Below, one piece after another: positions 9,896 to 18,808 of a DNA stretch of 64,000 bases. Position numbers and translations under genes: made by a program. The stretch's first letter is position 1. Each line of letters begins with the position of its first letter. Origin of the DNA: Spirochaetaceae bacterium (GTDB taxonomy: Bacteria; Spirochaetota; Spirochaetia; Treponematales; Rectinemataceae). Where the stretch lies: assembly GCA_025355995.1 (NCBI GenBank), contig JANXYQ010000071.1:19455-83454 (forward strand), read 5' to 3'. Below the pieces are notes generated by a model, which did no database searches, was not told where the DNA came from, and saw only the letters and a list, made by a program, of their open reading frames with translations.

Positions 9896-10636
9896 GTGCT
9901 GATAACCTTCCAAATCCAGCGCTACGATCCGGAGAAGGACGCCTCCCCTCATTTCGAGGATTACGAGATCGAGCTCGAGCCCGAGAGCAGGGTGCTCGAC
10001 GGCCTGGTCCGCATCAAGACCTACGTCGACGGCAGCCTCGCCTTCCGCAAGAGCTGCGCCCACGGCATCTGCGGCTCGGACGCCATGCTCATCGACGGCG
10101 AGGAGAGGCTCGCCTGCAAGACCCTCCTGCGGGACCTCGGGGCAAAGCCCGGCGGCAGGATACGCATCGAGCCGCTCAAGGGCCTGCCCCTCCAGCGGGA
10201 CCTCATGGTCGACCAGGAGAAGTTCTTCGACGCCTACCGCTCCGTCAAGCCCTACCTGATCAACGACGAGCCCCCCGGCCCGAAGGAGCGGATCCAGAGC
10301 CCGGCCGAGAGGGAGGCGATCGACGAGCCCACCAAGTGCATCCTCTGCGGCTCCTGCTATTCGGCCTGCCCCGTGATCCGCGAGAAGAATCCCGAGTTCC
10401 TCGGCCCCGCGGCCGTCCTGAACGCCTCGCGCTTCGTCTTCGACAGCCGCGACAGGGGGTTGCCCGAGCGCCTGCCGGCCTTGGACAGGCCCGACGGGAT
10501 CTGGGCCTGCGAGAGCAAATTTCGCTGCACGCAGGTCTGCCCGAGGGGCATAAAGGTGACAAAAAGCATTAACTTAACTAAAGCTAGGATCGAGACGCTC
10601 AGGAGCATCAAGAAGAAGGCCATGGGGGATCTCTGA
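9896..10636 (+). CDS. sdhB: succinate dehydrogenase/fumarate reductase iron-sulfur subunit
   Basis: 246 residues starting at GTG 9896; AGGAGG lies just upstream and the nearby ATG is out of frame with a quick stop. Three cluster motifs are visible: a plant-type 2Fe-2S motif (KSCAHGICGSDAM and the later ERLACKTL), the 4Fe-4S motif CILCGSCYSACP and the last CTQVCPRGI group for 3Fe-4S/4Fe-4S. It relays electrons from SdhA. The next gene, sucC, begins on its last base (TGATG), so a missing anchor gene cannot have been inserted between them. Confidence 0.93.
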   Translation: MLITFQIQRYDPEKDASPHFEDYEIELEPESRVLDGLVRIKTYVDGSLAFRKSCAHGICGSDAMLIDGEERLACKTLLRDLGAKPGGRIRIEPLKGLPLQRDLMVDQEKFFDAYRSVKPYLINDEPPGPKERIQSPAEREAIDEPTKCILCGSCYSACPVIREKNPEFLGPAAVLNASRFVFDSRDRGLPERLPALDRPDGIWACESKFRCTQVCPRGIKVTKSINLTKARIETLRSIKKKAMGDL

Positions 10637-11778
10637 TGAAACTGATGGAATACCAGTCCAGGCAACTGCTCTCGGAGTTCGGGATTCCGATACCGGAGGC
10701 CGAGGTCTGCGATACGGGAGACGAGGCTGCGGCTATCCAGTCCCGCCTCGGGGGCATGGTCGTCATCAAGGCCCAGGTGCTTTCTGGCGGCAGGGGCAAG
10801 GCGGGCGGGGTCAGGATCGCCAGGACTCCCGAGGAGGCCAGGACGGTGGCGAGCCGGATCCTCGGCCTGGAGATAGGCGGCCAGAAGGTCCGCAGGCTGC
10901 TCGTGTCGCGGGCCGTGAAGAGCGTCAAGGAATACTATCTGAGCGTTTCCGTCGACCGCAACTCGAGGGGACTCGAGCTGGTCTTCAGCGACAAAGGCGG
11001 GATCACCATCGAGGAGGCCGCCGCGGACCATCCGGGCAGGATCCGGCACCTGAGCCTGGATCCCTTCGGCGGCCCCGAGGCGGCATCCTTCCTCGCGGGA
11101 ATAGACGCGGGCGCCATCGGAGAGGACATCGCGCGGCGCGTGCTCGGGATCGCCTCCTCCCTGTTCCGCCTCTGCTCCGAGAGGGGCTGTGTGCTCGCCG
11201 AGATCAACCCGCTGTCGCTCGAGGAGGGAGGGACCCTCGTCGCGCTGGACGCCAAGCTCGTGCTCGACGACAACGCCGTCCCGATGCATCCCGAGCTCGC
11301 CTCCTTCCGCAATCCCGAGGAGTACGGAAGCGACGAGAACGAGGCGCGCGAGGCGAGCTTGAGCTATGTCGGCCTGGACGGGAACATCGGCTGCATGGTC
11401 AACGGCGCCGGGCTCTCCATGGCTACGATGGACCTCATCAAGCATTACGGCGCCTCGCCGGCGAATTTCCTGGATATCGGGGGGAGCTCGAATCCGGAGA
11501 AGGTCGTCAAGGCCTTCTCCATCCTGACCAGGAACCCGGGCGTCAAGGCGATACTGGTGAATATATTCGGGGGAATCACCCGCTGCGACGACGTCGCGAA
11601 CGGCATAGTCAAGGCGAGGTCCATGATCGAGATCAAGGTGCCTACGGTGATCCGCCTGATCGGCACCAACGACGGGAAGGCCAGGGAGATACTGGCGGGG
11701 GCGGGCATCGAGGCCTACAGCGACCTCGGCGAGGCGATACGGCGGGTCGTGGCCTTCGCGGGCGGGGTAAGCGCATGA
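10636..11778 (+). CDS. sucC: succinate-CoA ligase (ADP-forming) beta subunit
   Basis: 380 residues, normal for SucC (about 385-390). An ATP-grasp domain at the N-terminus begins MKLMEYQSRQLLSEFGIPIP. The C-terminal ligase domain carries LVNIFGGITRCDDVANGI, the usual nucleotide/CoA-ligase signature. With SucD it interconverts succinyl-CoA and succinate, making ATP (or GTP) in the TCA cycle. Its start overlaps the sdhB stop by one base and its stop overlaps the sucD start by four, so the three are translationally linked. Confidence 0.94.
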   Translation: MKLMEYQSRQLLSEFGIPIPEAEVCDTGDEAAAIQSRLGGMVVIKAQVLSGGRGKAGGVRIARTPEEARTVASRILGLEIGGQKVRRLLVSRAVKSVKEYYLSVSVDRNSRGLELVFSDKGGITIEEAAADHPGRIRHLSLDPFGGPEAASFLAGIDAGAIGEDIARRVLGIASSLFRLCSERGCVLAEINPLSLEEGGTLVALDAKLVLDDNAVPMHPELASFRNPEEYGSDENEAREASLSYVGLDGNIGCMVNGAGLSMATMDLIKHYGASPANFLDIGGSSNPEKVVKAFSILTRNPGVKAILVNIFGGITRCDDVANGIVKARSMIEIKVPTVIRLIGTNDGKAREILAGAGIEAYSDLGEAIRRVVAFAGGVSA

Positions 11779-12635
11779 GCATCCTGGTCGACGGGGATAC
11801 GAAGGTCATCGTTCAGGGAATCACCGGCAGGGACGGCTCCTTCCACGCGAGGAGCATGCTCGCCTACGGGACCAAGGTCGTGGGCGGGGTAACTCCGGGC
11901 AAGGGCGGCCAGCGTCTCGACGAGCTGCCGGTGTTCGACGGCGTCGGCGAGGCGGTGAAGGCCACCGGGGCGACCGCGACCGTCATCTTCGTGCCGGCGG
12001 CCTTCGCCTCCGCGGCGATACGCGAGGCGGCCGATAGCGACCTGAGCCTGATCGTCTGCATTACCGAGGGCATTCCCCTGATGGAGGCGGCGCGCAATTA
12101 TCGCTACGCCAAGGACCGGGGGAAGGTCCTCGTCGGCCCCAATTGCCCGGGCCTGATCACGCCGGGGCACTGCAAGATCGGCATCATGCCGGGCCAGATA
12201 CACGCGGCCGGTCGCGTCGGCGTGATCTCGCGCTCGGGTACCCTCACCTACGAGATCGTGCATGCCCTGACCGCGGCCGGGATCGGCCAATCCACCTGCA
12301 TCGGCATCGGGGGCGACCCGATTACTGGACTGAGCTTCGTCGAGGTCCTCGAGATGTTCGAGCGCGACCCCGGCACCGACGCCGTCGTCCTGATCGGCGA
12401 GATCGGGGGCGAGGCGGAGGAGGAGGCGGCCGAGTACGTAAGGAAGAGCCTCTCGAAGAGGGTAGTCGCCTTCATCGCCGGCAGGACCGCGCCGGCCGAG
12501 AAAAAGATGGGCCACGCGGGAGCGATAATTTCGGGTTCGCGAGGCACGGCGGAGTCGAAGATCAAGGCCTTCCGCGAGGCGGGCGTGACCGTCGTCGATC
12601 GGCCCGACCAGGTTCCCGAGGCGCTCAGGGGCTAG
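11775..12635 (+). CDS. sucD: succinate-CoA ligase (ADP-forming) alpha subunit
   Basis: 286 residues. The CoA-binding Rossmann domain starts VIVQGITGRDGSFHAR. The active-site histidine lies in GHAGAIISGSRGTAESK (about residue 241). GPNCPGLITPG and GIGGDPITGLSFVE are family signatures. It forms the phosphohistidine intermediate of succinyl-CoA synthetase with SucC. It overlaps sucC by ATGA and is followed after one base by the 2-oxoglutarate dehydrogenase E1 gene. Confidence 0.94.
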   Translation: MSILVDGDTKVIVQGITGRDGSFHARSMLAYGTKVVGGVTPGKGGQRLDELPVFDGVGEAVKATGATATVIFVPAAFASAAIREAADSDLSLIVCITEGIPLMEAARNYRYAKDRGKVLVGPNCPGLITPGHCKIGIMPGQIHAAGRVGVISRSGTLTYEIVHALTAAGIGQSTCIGIGGDPITGLSFVEVLEMFERDPGTDAVVLIGEIGGEAEEEAAEYVRKSLSKRVVAFIAGRTAPAEKKMGHAGAIISGSRGTAESKIKAFREAGVTVVDRPDQVPEALRG

Positions 12636-12636
12636 G

Positions 12637-15333
12637 ATGCTCAACAACGACTTCGGCTTGCTGGAGGAGCTCCTCTCGCCCGCGAGCGTCGGGCGGGCGC
12701 TCGACAACCGAGCCGAGGATTTCCATCCTGGGAGCCTCGCAGGCTACGAGCAGGCCAGGGTGGACAGCCTGGTCTGGGCCTACCGCGACGTGGGCTACCT
12801 CTATGCGGACCTGAACCCCCTCGGCGAGAGCTACTCGGAGATATTCACCTCCCTCGCGCGCGTCAAGGAGAGCAGCTACCACCGCCTGGGGCTCGAGGAT
12901 TTCGGCCTGTCGGAGTCGGACGCGGAACGGGAGTTCTACGTCGGCGGGGGAATGCGCCGGAGGATGCGGCTCCGGGAAATCGTAGAGGTCTTCAGGGCCG
13001 CCTACTGCGGCGAGGTCGGGCTCGAGTTCCTCCATATCCAGAACAAGGAGATGAGGGAGTGGCTCATCGATCGCATGGAGGCTCCGTCCGGGCCGCCCGC
13101 GCTCGGCGATACGCGGCGCAGGAGGCTGCTCGAGGACCTCGTCGAGGCCGAGGAGCTCGAGCGCTTCCTCCACGGGACCTTCGTAGGCCAGCGGCGCTTC
13201 TCGCTCGAGGGCTCCGAGGCGGTCATACCCGCCCTGCGCGCCCTGACGGACGGCACGCTCGCCCGGGGGATCGAGCGCGTCGTGATGGGCGCCGCGCACC
13301 GCGGCAGGCTGACCATCCTCGCGCTCATAGTGGGCAAGCCACTGGAGGAGCTCTTCTATCTGTTCGAGGAGGGTTTCACGCCCGGCGTATACGGCGGCAG
13401 CGACGACGTCAAATACCATATCGGCCATTCCTCCACCCTTCGGCGCGAGGACGGCTCCTCCCTGGAGATTTCGCTTACGCCCAACGCCAGCCACCTCGAG
13501 TCGGCGGGTCCCATCGTCGAGGGCCGCGCCCGCGGCCTCCAGGACCTCCTCGGCGACGAGGGCAGGAAGAGGGTCCTGCCCGTGATCCTCCACGGCGAGG
13601 CGGCCTTCTCCGGGCAGGGCGTCGTAACCGAGGTCTTCAACCTGTCCCAGCTCGAGGGCTACTCGGCCGGCGGCACCATCCACGTGGTGATCGACAACCA
13701 GATCGGCTTCACGACGCCCTCGCGCAACGCGCACTCGAACCTCAACCCCACCGACATCGCCAAGATGAATCCCGTTCCCGTCTTCCACGTCAACGGCGAC
13801 AGGCCCGAGGCCGTCGTCCGAGTCATGGAGGCCGCCCTCGACTTCCGCCAAGCTTTCGGGAGCGACGTCGTCGTCGACATCCTCTGCTACCGCAGGCATG
13901 GGCACAACGAGGGCGACGAGCCCTCCTTCACCCATCCGCGCATGTACGAGCTCATCAAGTCCCATCCCAGCGTCGCCGCGCTCTACGGCGACGCGTGCGC
14001 CGCCTCCGGCCTCTTCGCCCCGGGGGAGCTGGAGGGCATGAGGCGCGACTACAGGGCCGCGCTCGAGGCGGCGCTGAGCAGGGAGCGCGAGGCGGTCCGG
14101 GCCGCGGCGGCCGGACCCTCGGCGGCCGGACCCTCGGCGGAGACGCGCATCGGCCTGCCGGAGCTCTCGCGCATCGTGGAGGGACTCTACGCGCCTCCTC
14201 CGGGATTCGAAATCCACGACAAGCTTAGGAGCATAGCGGCGGGCAAGCTCGCGGCCTTCAAGGAGAAGGGGCTCCTGGATTGGGCTACGGCCGAGACCGC
14301 GGCCTTCGGCAGCCTCCTCCTCGAGGGCCTCCGCGTGAGGCTCTCCGGAGAGGACGCGGCCCGCGGGACCTTCTCGCAGCGGCATCTCGAGTGGTGGGAA
14401 ACGGGCGCGAGGGCCGGCGCCTCCTCCTACCTTCCCCTCGATCACCTTTCCCCGGGCCAGAGGAAGATGGAAGTATACGACAGTCCCCTCTCCGAGTTCG
14501 GCGTGCTGGGCTTCGAGTACGGCTACGCCTCGGAGCAGAAGGATGCCCTGGTGATGTGGGAAGCGCAGTTCGGCGATTTCTGCAACGGGGGCCAGGTCGT
14601 CATCGACAACTACGTCGCCGCGGCCGAGGCCAAGTGGGGCTCGAGGAACGGCCTCGTACTCCTCCTGCCCCACGGCTACGAGGGCCAGGGGCCCGAGCAC
14701 TCGAGCGCCCACCTGGAGCGCTTCCTCCTCCTCTGCGCCGACGGCAATCTCCGCGTCGCGAATCCGAGCACGCCCGCCCAGTATTTCCACCTCCTGCGCG
14801 CCCAGGCCAAGGATCCCTCCAAGAAGCCGCTGATAGTCATGACGCCCAAGAGCCTGCTCAGGAACCCCGCGGCCGTGTCGCCCGTCTCCGCCTTCCTGGG
14901 CCCGGGCTTCCTTCCCGCTATCGACGATCCCGCCGTCGCTAAGGAGCCGGCGGCCAGGCGAGGGGTGTCGAGGCTGCTCCTCTGCTCGGGAAGGATCTAC
15001 TACGAGCTCGCGAGGATGAAGGAAGCCGGGAAACGCGAAGATATCGCGATAGTCAGGATAGAGCGGCTCTATCCCTTCCCCGCGGGCGAATTGCGCGAGC
15101 TCCTGGCCTCCTACCCGAAGGCGCGCTCCTTCGCCTGGGTGCAGGAGGAGTCGAGGAACAGGGGCGCTTGGGGCTACGCCCGCGACCGCTTCGAGGAGGC
15201 CTTCCCCTCCTTGGCCCTCGGCTATGTCGGCAGGAAGGCGAGCGCGAGCCCCGCTACGGGATCGCACGAAAGGCACGCGAGCGAGGAGGCCGCCCTCCTG
15301 GCCGCCGCCTTCGGCGGAGCCTCGGAGGCATAG
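12637..15333 (+). CDS. sucA: 2-oxoglutarate dehydrogenase E1 component
   Basis: 898 residues, close to the usual 900-940. The thiamine-diphosphate domain includes MGAAHRGRLTIL, GGSDDVKYHIGHS, LSLTPNASHLE-like ISLTPNASHLE and RRHGHNEGDEPSFTHP. The C-terminal half holds WEAQFGDFCNGGQVVIDNY and PHGYEGQGPEHSSAH. It decarboxylates 2-oxoglutarate and transfers succinyl to the E2 lipoyl group. It contains a 15-bp tandem duplication coding for two AAGPS units in a flexible region at 14106-14135. Its partner sucB follows after 2 bp; no dihydrolipoamide dehydrogenase gene lies in the window. Confidence 0.95.
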   Translation: MLNNDFGLLEELLSPASVGRALDNRAEDFHPGSLAGYEQARVDSLVWAYRDVGYLYADLNPLGESYSEIFTSLARVKESSYHRLGLEDFGLSESDAEREFYVGGGMRRRMRLREIVEVFRAAYCGEVGLEFLHIQNKEMREWLIDRMEAPSGPPALGDTRRRRLLEDLVEAEELERFLHGTFVGQRRFSLEGSEAVIPALRALTDGTLARGIERVVMGAAHRGRLTILALIVGKPLEELFYLFEEGFTPGVYGGSDDVKYHIGHSSTLRREDGSSLEISLTPNASHLESAGPIVEGRARGLQDLLGDEGRKRVLPVILHGEAAFSGQGVVTEVFNLSQLEGYSAGGTIHVVIDNQIGFTTPSRNAHSNLNPTDIAKMNPVPVFHVNGDRPEAVVRVMEAALDFRQAFGSDVVVDILCYRRHGHNEGDEPSFTHPRMYELIKSHPSVAALYGDACAASGLFAPGELEGMRRDYRAALEAALSREREAVRAAAAGPSAAGPSAETRIGLPELSRIVEGLYAPPPGFEIHDKLRSIAAGKLAAFKEKGLLDWATAETAAFGSLLLEGLRVRLSGEDAARGTFSQRHLEWWETGARAGASSYLPLDHLSPGQRKMEVYDSPLSEFGVLGFEYGYASEQKDALVMWEAQFGDFCNGGQVVIDNYVAAAEAKWGSRNGLVLLLPHGYEGQGPEHSSAHLERFLLLCADGNLRVANPSTPAQYFHLLRAQAKDPSKKPLIVMTPKSLLRNPAAVSPVSAFLGPGFLPAIDDPAVAKEPAARRGVSRLLLCSGRIYYELARMKEAGKREDIAIVRIERLYPFPAGELRELLASYPKARSFAWVQEESRNRGAWGYARDRFEEAFPSLALGYVGRKASASPATGSHERHASEEAALLAAAFGGASEA
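14106..14135 (+). repeat. 15-bp perfect tandem duplication inside sucA
   Basis: Two copies of GGCGGCCGGACCCTC lie head to tail (14106-14120 and 14121-14135). They add five residues (AAGPS) in frame to a linker between the two halves of E1, so they should be tolerated. Confidence 0.85.
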
Positions 15334-15335
15334 CC

Positions 15336-16439
15336 ATGAAAGAGGAAATCAGGGTACCGCCCGTCGGGGAATCGATCGCGCGGGGCCAGCTGGCGAGCTG
15401 GCTCAGGAGGGGAGGCGAGTTCGTCTCGAAGGGCGAAAGCCTCTTCGAGCTCGAGACCGAGAAGGCGAGCATGAGCGTGCCTTCCCCCGCGGGCGGCCGA
15501 CTGGAGATTCTGGTTCAGGCGGGAGTCGAGGTCGGGATAGGGCAGGTAGTGGGCTTGATCGACACCGCAGCCGAGGGCCCCGCGCCGCGCATAGCCGAGG
15601 GCGCCGCGCCTAGCGCGGCCGAAACTAGGGCCCCTATAAAAACGGCCGCGCCAGCCGAGGCGAGGCCGCCGGCGAGCCCGGCCATGCCCGCGCCCGAATC
15701 GGCCTCGCCCGCCCCAGTCGAGGAGAGGCCCCCATCGCGCGGGGGGATAAAGCGAAGCCCCCTCTCGATGATCAGGAAGACGATCGCACGACGCCTCGTC
15801 CAGGCCCGCCAGGAAGCCGCCCACCTCACGACCTTCAACGAGGTCGACATGAGCGAGGTGATCAGGATGCGGGAGGCCGATGGGGCGGATTTCGGCGAGC
15901 GATACAAGGTGAAGCTGGGCTTTATGTCCTTCTTCGTCAAGGCCGCGGTCCGCGCCCTCCAGGAATATCCGGTCGTCAACGGCCGGATCGAGGGGGATGA
16001 GCTGCTGAGCCCCGACTTCTACGACATCGGGGTAGCCGTGTCCACCGACAGGGGTCTCCTCGTGCCCGTGCTGCGCGACGCGGACGCCCTCGGCTTCGGC
16101 GAGATCGAGCTCAAGATAAGCGAGCTCGCCGAGAGGGCGAGGGACAGGAGGATCGAGCTCTCGGAGCTCCAGGGAGGCACCTTCACCATCACGAACGGCG
16201 GGGTCTTCGGCTCCCTCCTCTCGACGCCCATCCCCAACTACCCGCAATCCGCCGTGCTCGGCCTCCACGCCATCCAGCGCAGGCCGATTGCGGTCGGCGA
16301 CGAAGTGGCGATCCGGCCGATGATGTACCTAGCCTTGACCTACGATCATAGGCTCATCGACGGCAGGGACGCGGTGCTCTTCCTAGCCAAGGTCAAGGAG
16401 TGCATCGAGAATCCGCAGAGACTGGTTTTCGGCCTGTAG
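15336..16439 (+). CDS. sucB: 2-oxoglutarate dehydrogenase E2 (dihydrolipoamide succinyltransferase), no E3-binding domain seen
   Basis: 367 residues from the ATG at 15336, 2 bp after the sucA stop. One lipoyl domain occupies residues 1-76 with the lipoylated Lys43 in ETEKAS. An Ala/Pro-rich linker follows (about 78-133). The acyltransferase domain occupies about 134-367 and ends with the catalytic YDHRLIDGRDA (about 337-347). The ~35-residue peripheral subunit-binding domain that normally sits between linker and catalytic domain is not recognisable: the linker leads straight into IKRSPLSMIRKTIARRL. This explains the short length (usual E2o about 400 residues). E1 and E3 may attach in another way. 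Confidence 0.92.
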   Translation: MKEEIRVPPVGESIARGQLASWLRRGGEFVSKGESLFELETEKASMSVPSPAGGRLEILVQAGVEVGIGQVVGLIDTAAEGPAPRIAEGAAPSAAETRAPIKTAAPAEARPPASPAMPAPESASPAPVEERPPSRGGIKRSPLSMIRKTIARRLVQARQEAAHLTTFNEVDMSEVIRMREADGADFGERYKVKLGFMSFFVKAAVRALQEYPVVNGRIEGDELLSPDFYDIGVAVSTDRGLLVPVLRDADALGFGEIELKISELAERARDRRIELSELQGGTFTITNGGVFGSLLSTPIPNYPQSAVLGLHAIQRRPIAVGDEVAIRPMMYLALTYDHRLIDGRDAVLFLAKVKECIENPQRLVFGL

Positions 16440-16456
16440 CGCCGAGGGAGGATGGT

Positions 16457-17602
16457 ATGGGCGAGATGGCCTACGCGAAGGGGCTCGAGGGCGTCGTGGC
16501 CGGCGAGAGCTCGATCTGCAGGATCGACGGAGAAGGGGGCAGGCTCTTCTATCGAGGCTACTCGATCGAGGAGCTCTCCTCCGAGTCGAGCTTCGAGGAG
16601 GTAGTCTACCTCCTGCTCTACGGGAAGCTCCCGACCAGGTACGTCTTCGACGAATTCTCCCAGAGGATGCGCTCGGCGCGGGCCCTGCACCCGAAGGTGG
16701 TGCAGATGATCCGGAATTTCCCCGAGGGGGGGAAGCCCATGGAGCTGCTCCAATCCGTGATGGCCTACCTCTCGGGCTACGTCGAGCACCGGATCGAGCA
16801 TTCGTCCGAGTGCAACTGCAGGCAGACCCTCCACCAGGTCTCGCAGCTCGCGACGGTGGCCGCGACCTATTACCGCCTCAAGAACGGGCAGGACTACCTC
16901 GAGCCGAGGATGGACCTGTCCCACGGCGCTAACTTCCTGTACATGCTGCGCGGGCGCGAGCCCGACCCGGACGAGGGGAGGATAATGGACGCCTGCCTCG
17001 TGCTGCACGCGGAGCACGGCTTCAACGCGTCGACCTTCACCGCGCGCGTCGTCGCCTCGACGCTGTCGACCTGCTACTGCAGCATCGCGGCCGCGATTGG
17101 CGCCCTTTACGGCTCACTGCACGGCGGGGCGAACGAGAAAGTCTTCGACATGCTCGAGCGGATCGGCTCGGTGGACAAGGTCGAGGCCTGGGTGGGCAAG
17201 GCCTTCGAGGAGGCGCAGAAGATCATGGGCATGGGACACCGGATCTACAGGACCAAGGACCCCCGCTCGAAGGTCATGGAGGACTTCCTCAAGGCCCTGT
17301 CGGCCAAGACCGGCCGGCACGAGCACCTCGACATGCTCAAGAAGATCGAGCAGCTCGCGACGCCGAAATTCGAGTCGAAGGACAAGAAGATCTACCCGAA
17401 CGTGGACTACTACTCGGGCTCGGTCTACCACCTACTCGACATCCCGAAATACCTCTTCGCGCCCATCTTCGCCGTCGCGAGGATCGCCGGCTGGCTCGCC
17501 CATATCCTAGAGCAGCGCGAGGGCAACAGGATCTTCCGGCCCGACAGCGTCTACACGGGCCCTGGCGAGAGGCCCTACGAGAGGATGGAAGCGAGGACCT
17601 AG
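16457..17602 (+). CDS. gltA: citrate synthase
   Basis: 381 residues from the ATG at 16457 (GAGGGAGG 5 bp upstream); the open frame begins earlier, inside sucB. The short citrate synthase type is recognised by RLFYRGYSIEEL, the HAEHGFNASTFTARV catalytic His region, GSLHGGANE and GMGHRIYRTKDPR. The later Asp region is KIYPNVDYYSGSVY. It condenses oxaloacetate with acetyl-CoA and closes the TCA operon 17 bp after sucB. Its TAG stop lies within a CTAG that also supplies the TAG of the convergent hydroxyacid oxidase gene. Confidence 0.94.
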   Translation: MGEMAYAKGLEGVVAGESSICRIDGEGGRLFYRGYSIEELSSESSFEEVVYLLLYGKLPTRYVFDEFSQRMRSARALHPKVVQMIRNFPEGGKPMELLQSVMAYLSGYVEHRIEHSSECNCRQTLHQVSQLATVAATYYRLKNGQDYLEPRMDLSHGANFLYMLRGREPDPDEGRIMDACLVLHAEHGFNASTFTARVVASTLSTCYCSIAAAIGALYGSLHGGANEKVFDMLERIGSVDKVEAWVGKAFEEAQKIMGMGHRIYRTKDPRSKVMEDFLKALSAKTGRHEHLDMLKKIEQLATPKFESKDKKIYPNVDYYSGSVYHLLDIPKYLFAPIFAVARIAGWLAHILEQREGNRIFRPDSVYTGPGERPYERMEART

Positions 17603-18672
17603 CCCCTATCAGGCGCCTTCCAGAGCACCCTCTCGGAGATTTCGGCGAGCGAGGCTACGCCCGTCATCTTCATCGCCTTGGCGAGGTCGGAGGCCAGCAG
17701 CTCCATCTGGGCGCGCACTCCCTCCTCGCCCCCCCCAACGGCCGCCCTGACCAGGTCGCGCCCGACGAGGACGGCGTCCGCCCCCAGGGCGAGCATCTTG
17801 AGGACGTCGTAGCCCGTTCTCACGCCGCCGTCCGCGATGACGAGCGCGGCGCCGCGGATCCTCCGGGCGATCCCCGGGAGTACCTCCGCCGTGCCGGGCG
17901 TGCAGTCGAGCACCCTGCCGCCGTGGTTGGAGACCACGACCGCCTTGGCCCCCGCCTCCACCGCGGCCTCCGCGTCCTCGGCGCACATCACGCCCTTGAC
18001 GACGAAGGGCAGGGAGGTGGAGGAAGCGAGCTCCCTGAGCTCGCTGATCGATTTCCGGTACACGGGCTGGGCATGGGCATTCATCGCGTAGGAGCCCTGC
18101 CCGTCCACGTCGACTCCGACGGCCGCGCAGCCGGCTCGCTCGGCCTTCTCCATGAACAGCTTGATCGCGTCCTGGGACCTCGGCTTGATTATCTGGACGC
18201 CCCATCCGCCGGACTCGGCGATCGCCTCTATCCCGAAGGGCCTCTCGGGCGAGTAGTTGAAGGAGTCGCCTCGCCAGCCCATCGAGGCGGCGGCCTTGCA
18301 GCCGCGCACGACGGCGCGGCAGAACTCTGCCTCGCCCATGACCGACTCCCCGCCGAAGCTGTTCACTCCGGAGACGCTCGCGCCCATGATGGGCATCGCC
18401 AGCTCCTTTCCGAAGAACGCGAAGCTCGTGTCGCTCAGGAAATCGGGACCGATGAGCAGGGGCCTCAGCTTCAGGGCCTCGAGGGCCCTGATGTTGTTCG
18501 CGAAGGAGGCGCCTGTGCCCGGCCCCCCCATCCCGATGGGAGAGCCGTAGGAATGGCCCTGGCAGATCCTCGAATCAAGGCCGTCGCAGGTCTTGTAGGC
18601 CGCGCAGAAGCCCTTCAGCTTGGCCCGCGCCGATTCGCGCGCTTCCTCGACCGACATCTTACCATCCGCCAT
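17599..18672 (-). CDS. FMN-dependent alpha-hydroxyacid oxidase/dehydrogenase
   Basis: 357 residues from the ATG at 18672 (AGGAGGG 6 bp upstream). The TIM-barrel FMN family is shown by the catalytic histidine motif VVVSNHGGRVLD (about residue 270), the FMN phosphate-binding end VIADGGVRTGYDVLKMLALGA and an N-terminal GMGGPGTGASFANN. Such enzymes oxidise L-lactate, glycolate or similar acids to 2-oxoacids. The N-terminus is Cys-containing (FCAAYKTCDGLDSRIC), unlike classical plant-type glycolate oxidase, as in a bacterial subgroup of lactate oxidases. Substrate is not assignable. It shares a CTAG stop with gltA. Confidence 0.85.
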   Translation of the reverse strand: MADGKMSVEEARESARAKLKGFCAAYKTCDGLDSRICQGHSYGSPIGMGGPGTGASFANNIRALEALKLRPLLIGPDFLSDTSFAFFGKELAMPIMGASVSGVNSFGGESVMGEAEFCRAVVRGCKAAASMGWRGDSFNYSPERPFGIEAIAESGGWGVQIIKPRSQDAIKLFMEKAERAGCAAVGVDVDGQGSYAMNAHAQPVYRKSISELRELASSTSLPFVVKGVMCAEDAEAAVEAGAKAVVVSNHGGRVLDCTPGTAEVLPGIARRIRGAALVIADGGVRTGYDVLKMLALGADAVLVGRDLVRAAVGGGEEGVRAQMELLASDLAKAMKMTGVASLAEISERVLWKAPDRG

Positions 18673-18808
18673 GGCTCGCCCTCCTGTTTTGCCCGGAACC
18701 CACGATCGAGTCTTGCGCATTTTCCGCCCGCAGTAAAGCCCGATCGCGACCGCCTTGCCCGCCGGCGCGGGGGCGAAGTACCTTTGAGGCTCCGGGGAGG
18801 GTCGTCGA

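Noticed and set aside
12625..15276. Very long open frame (883 codons) antisense to sucA
   Set aside because: It mirrors sucA with GC-rich codon shadowing, has Arg/Glu/Gly-rich low-complexity content and matches no family; sucA itself is unambiguous.
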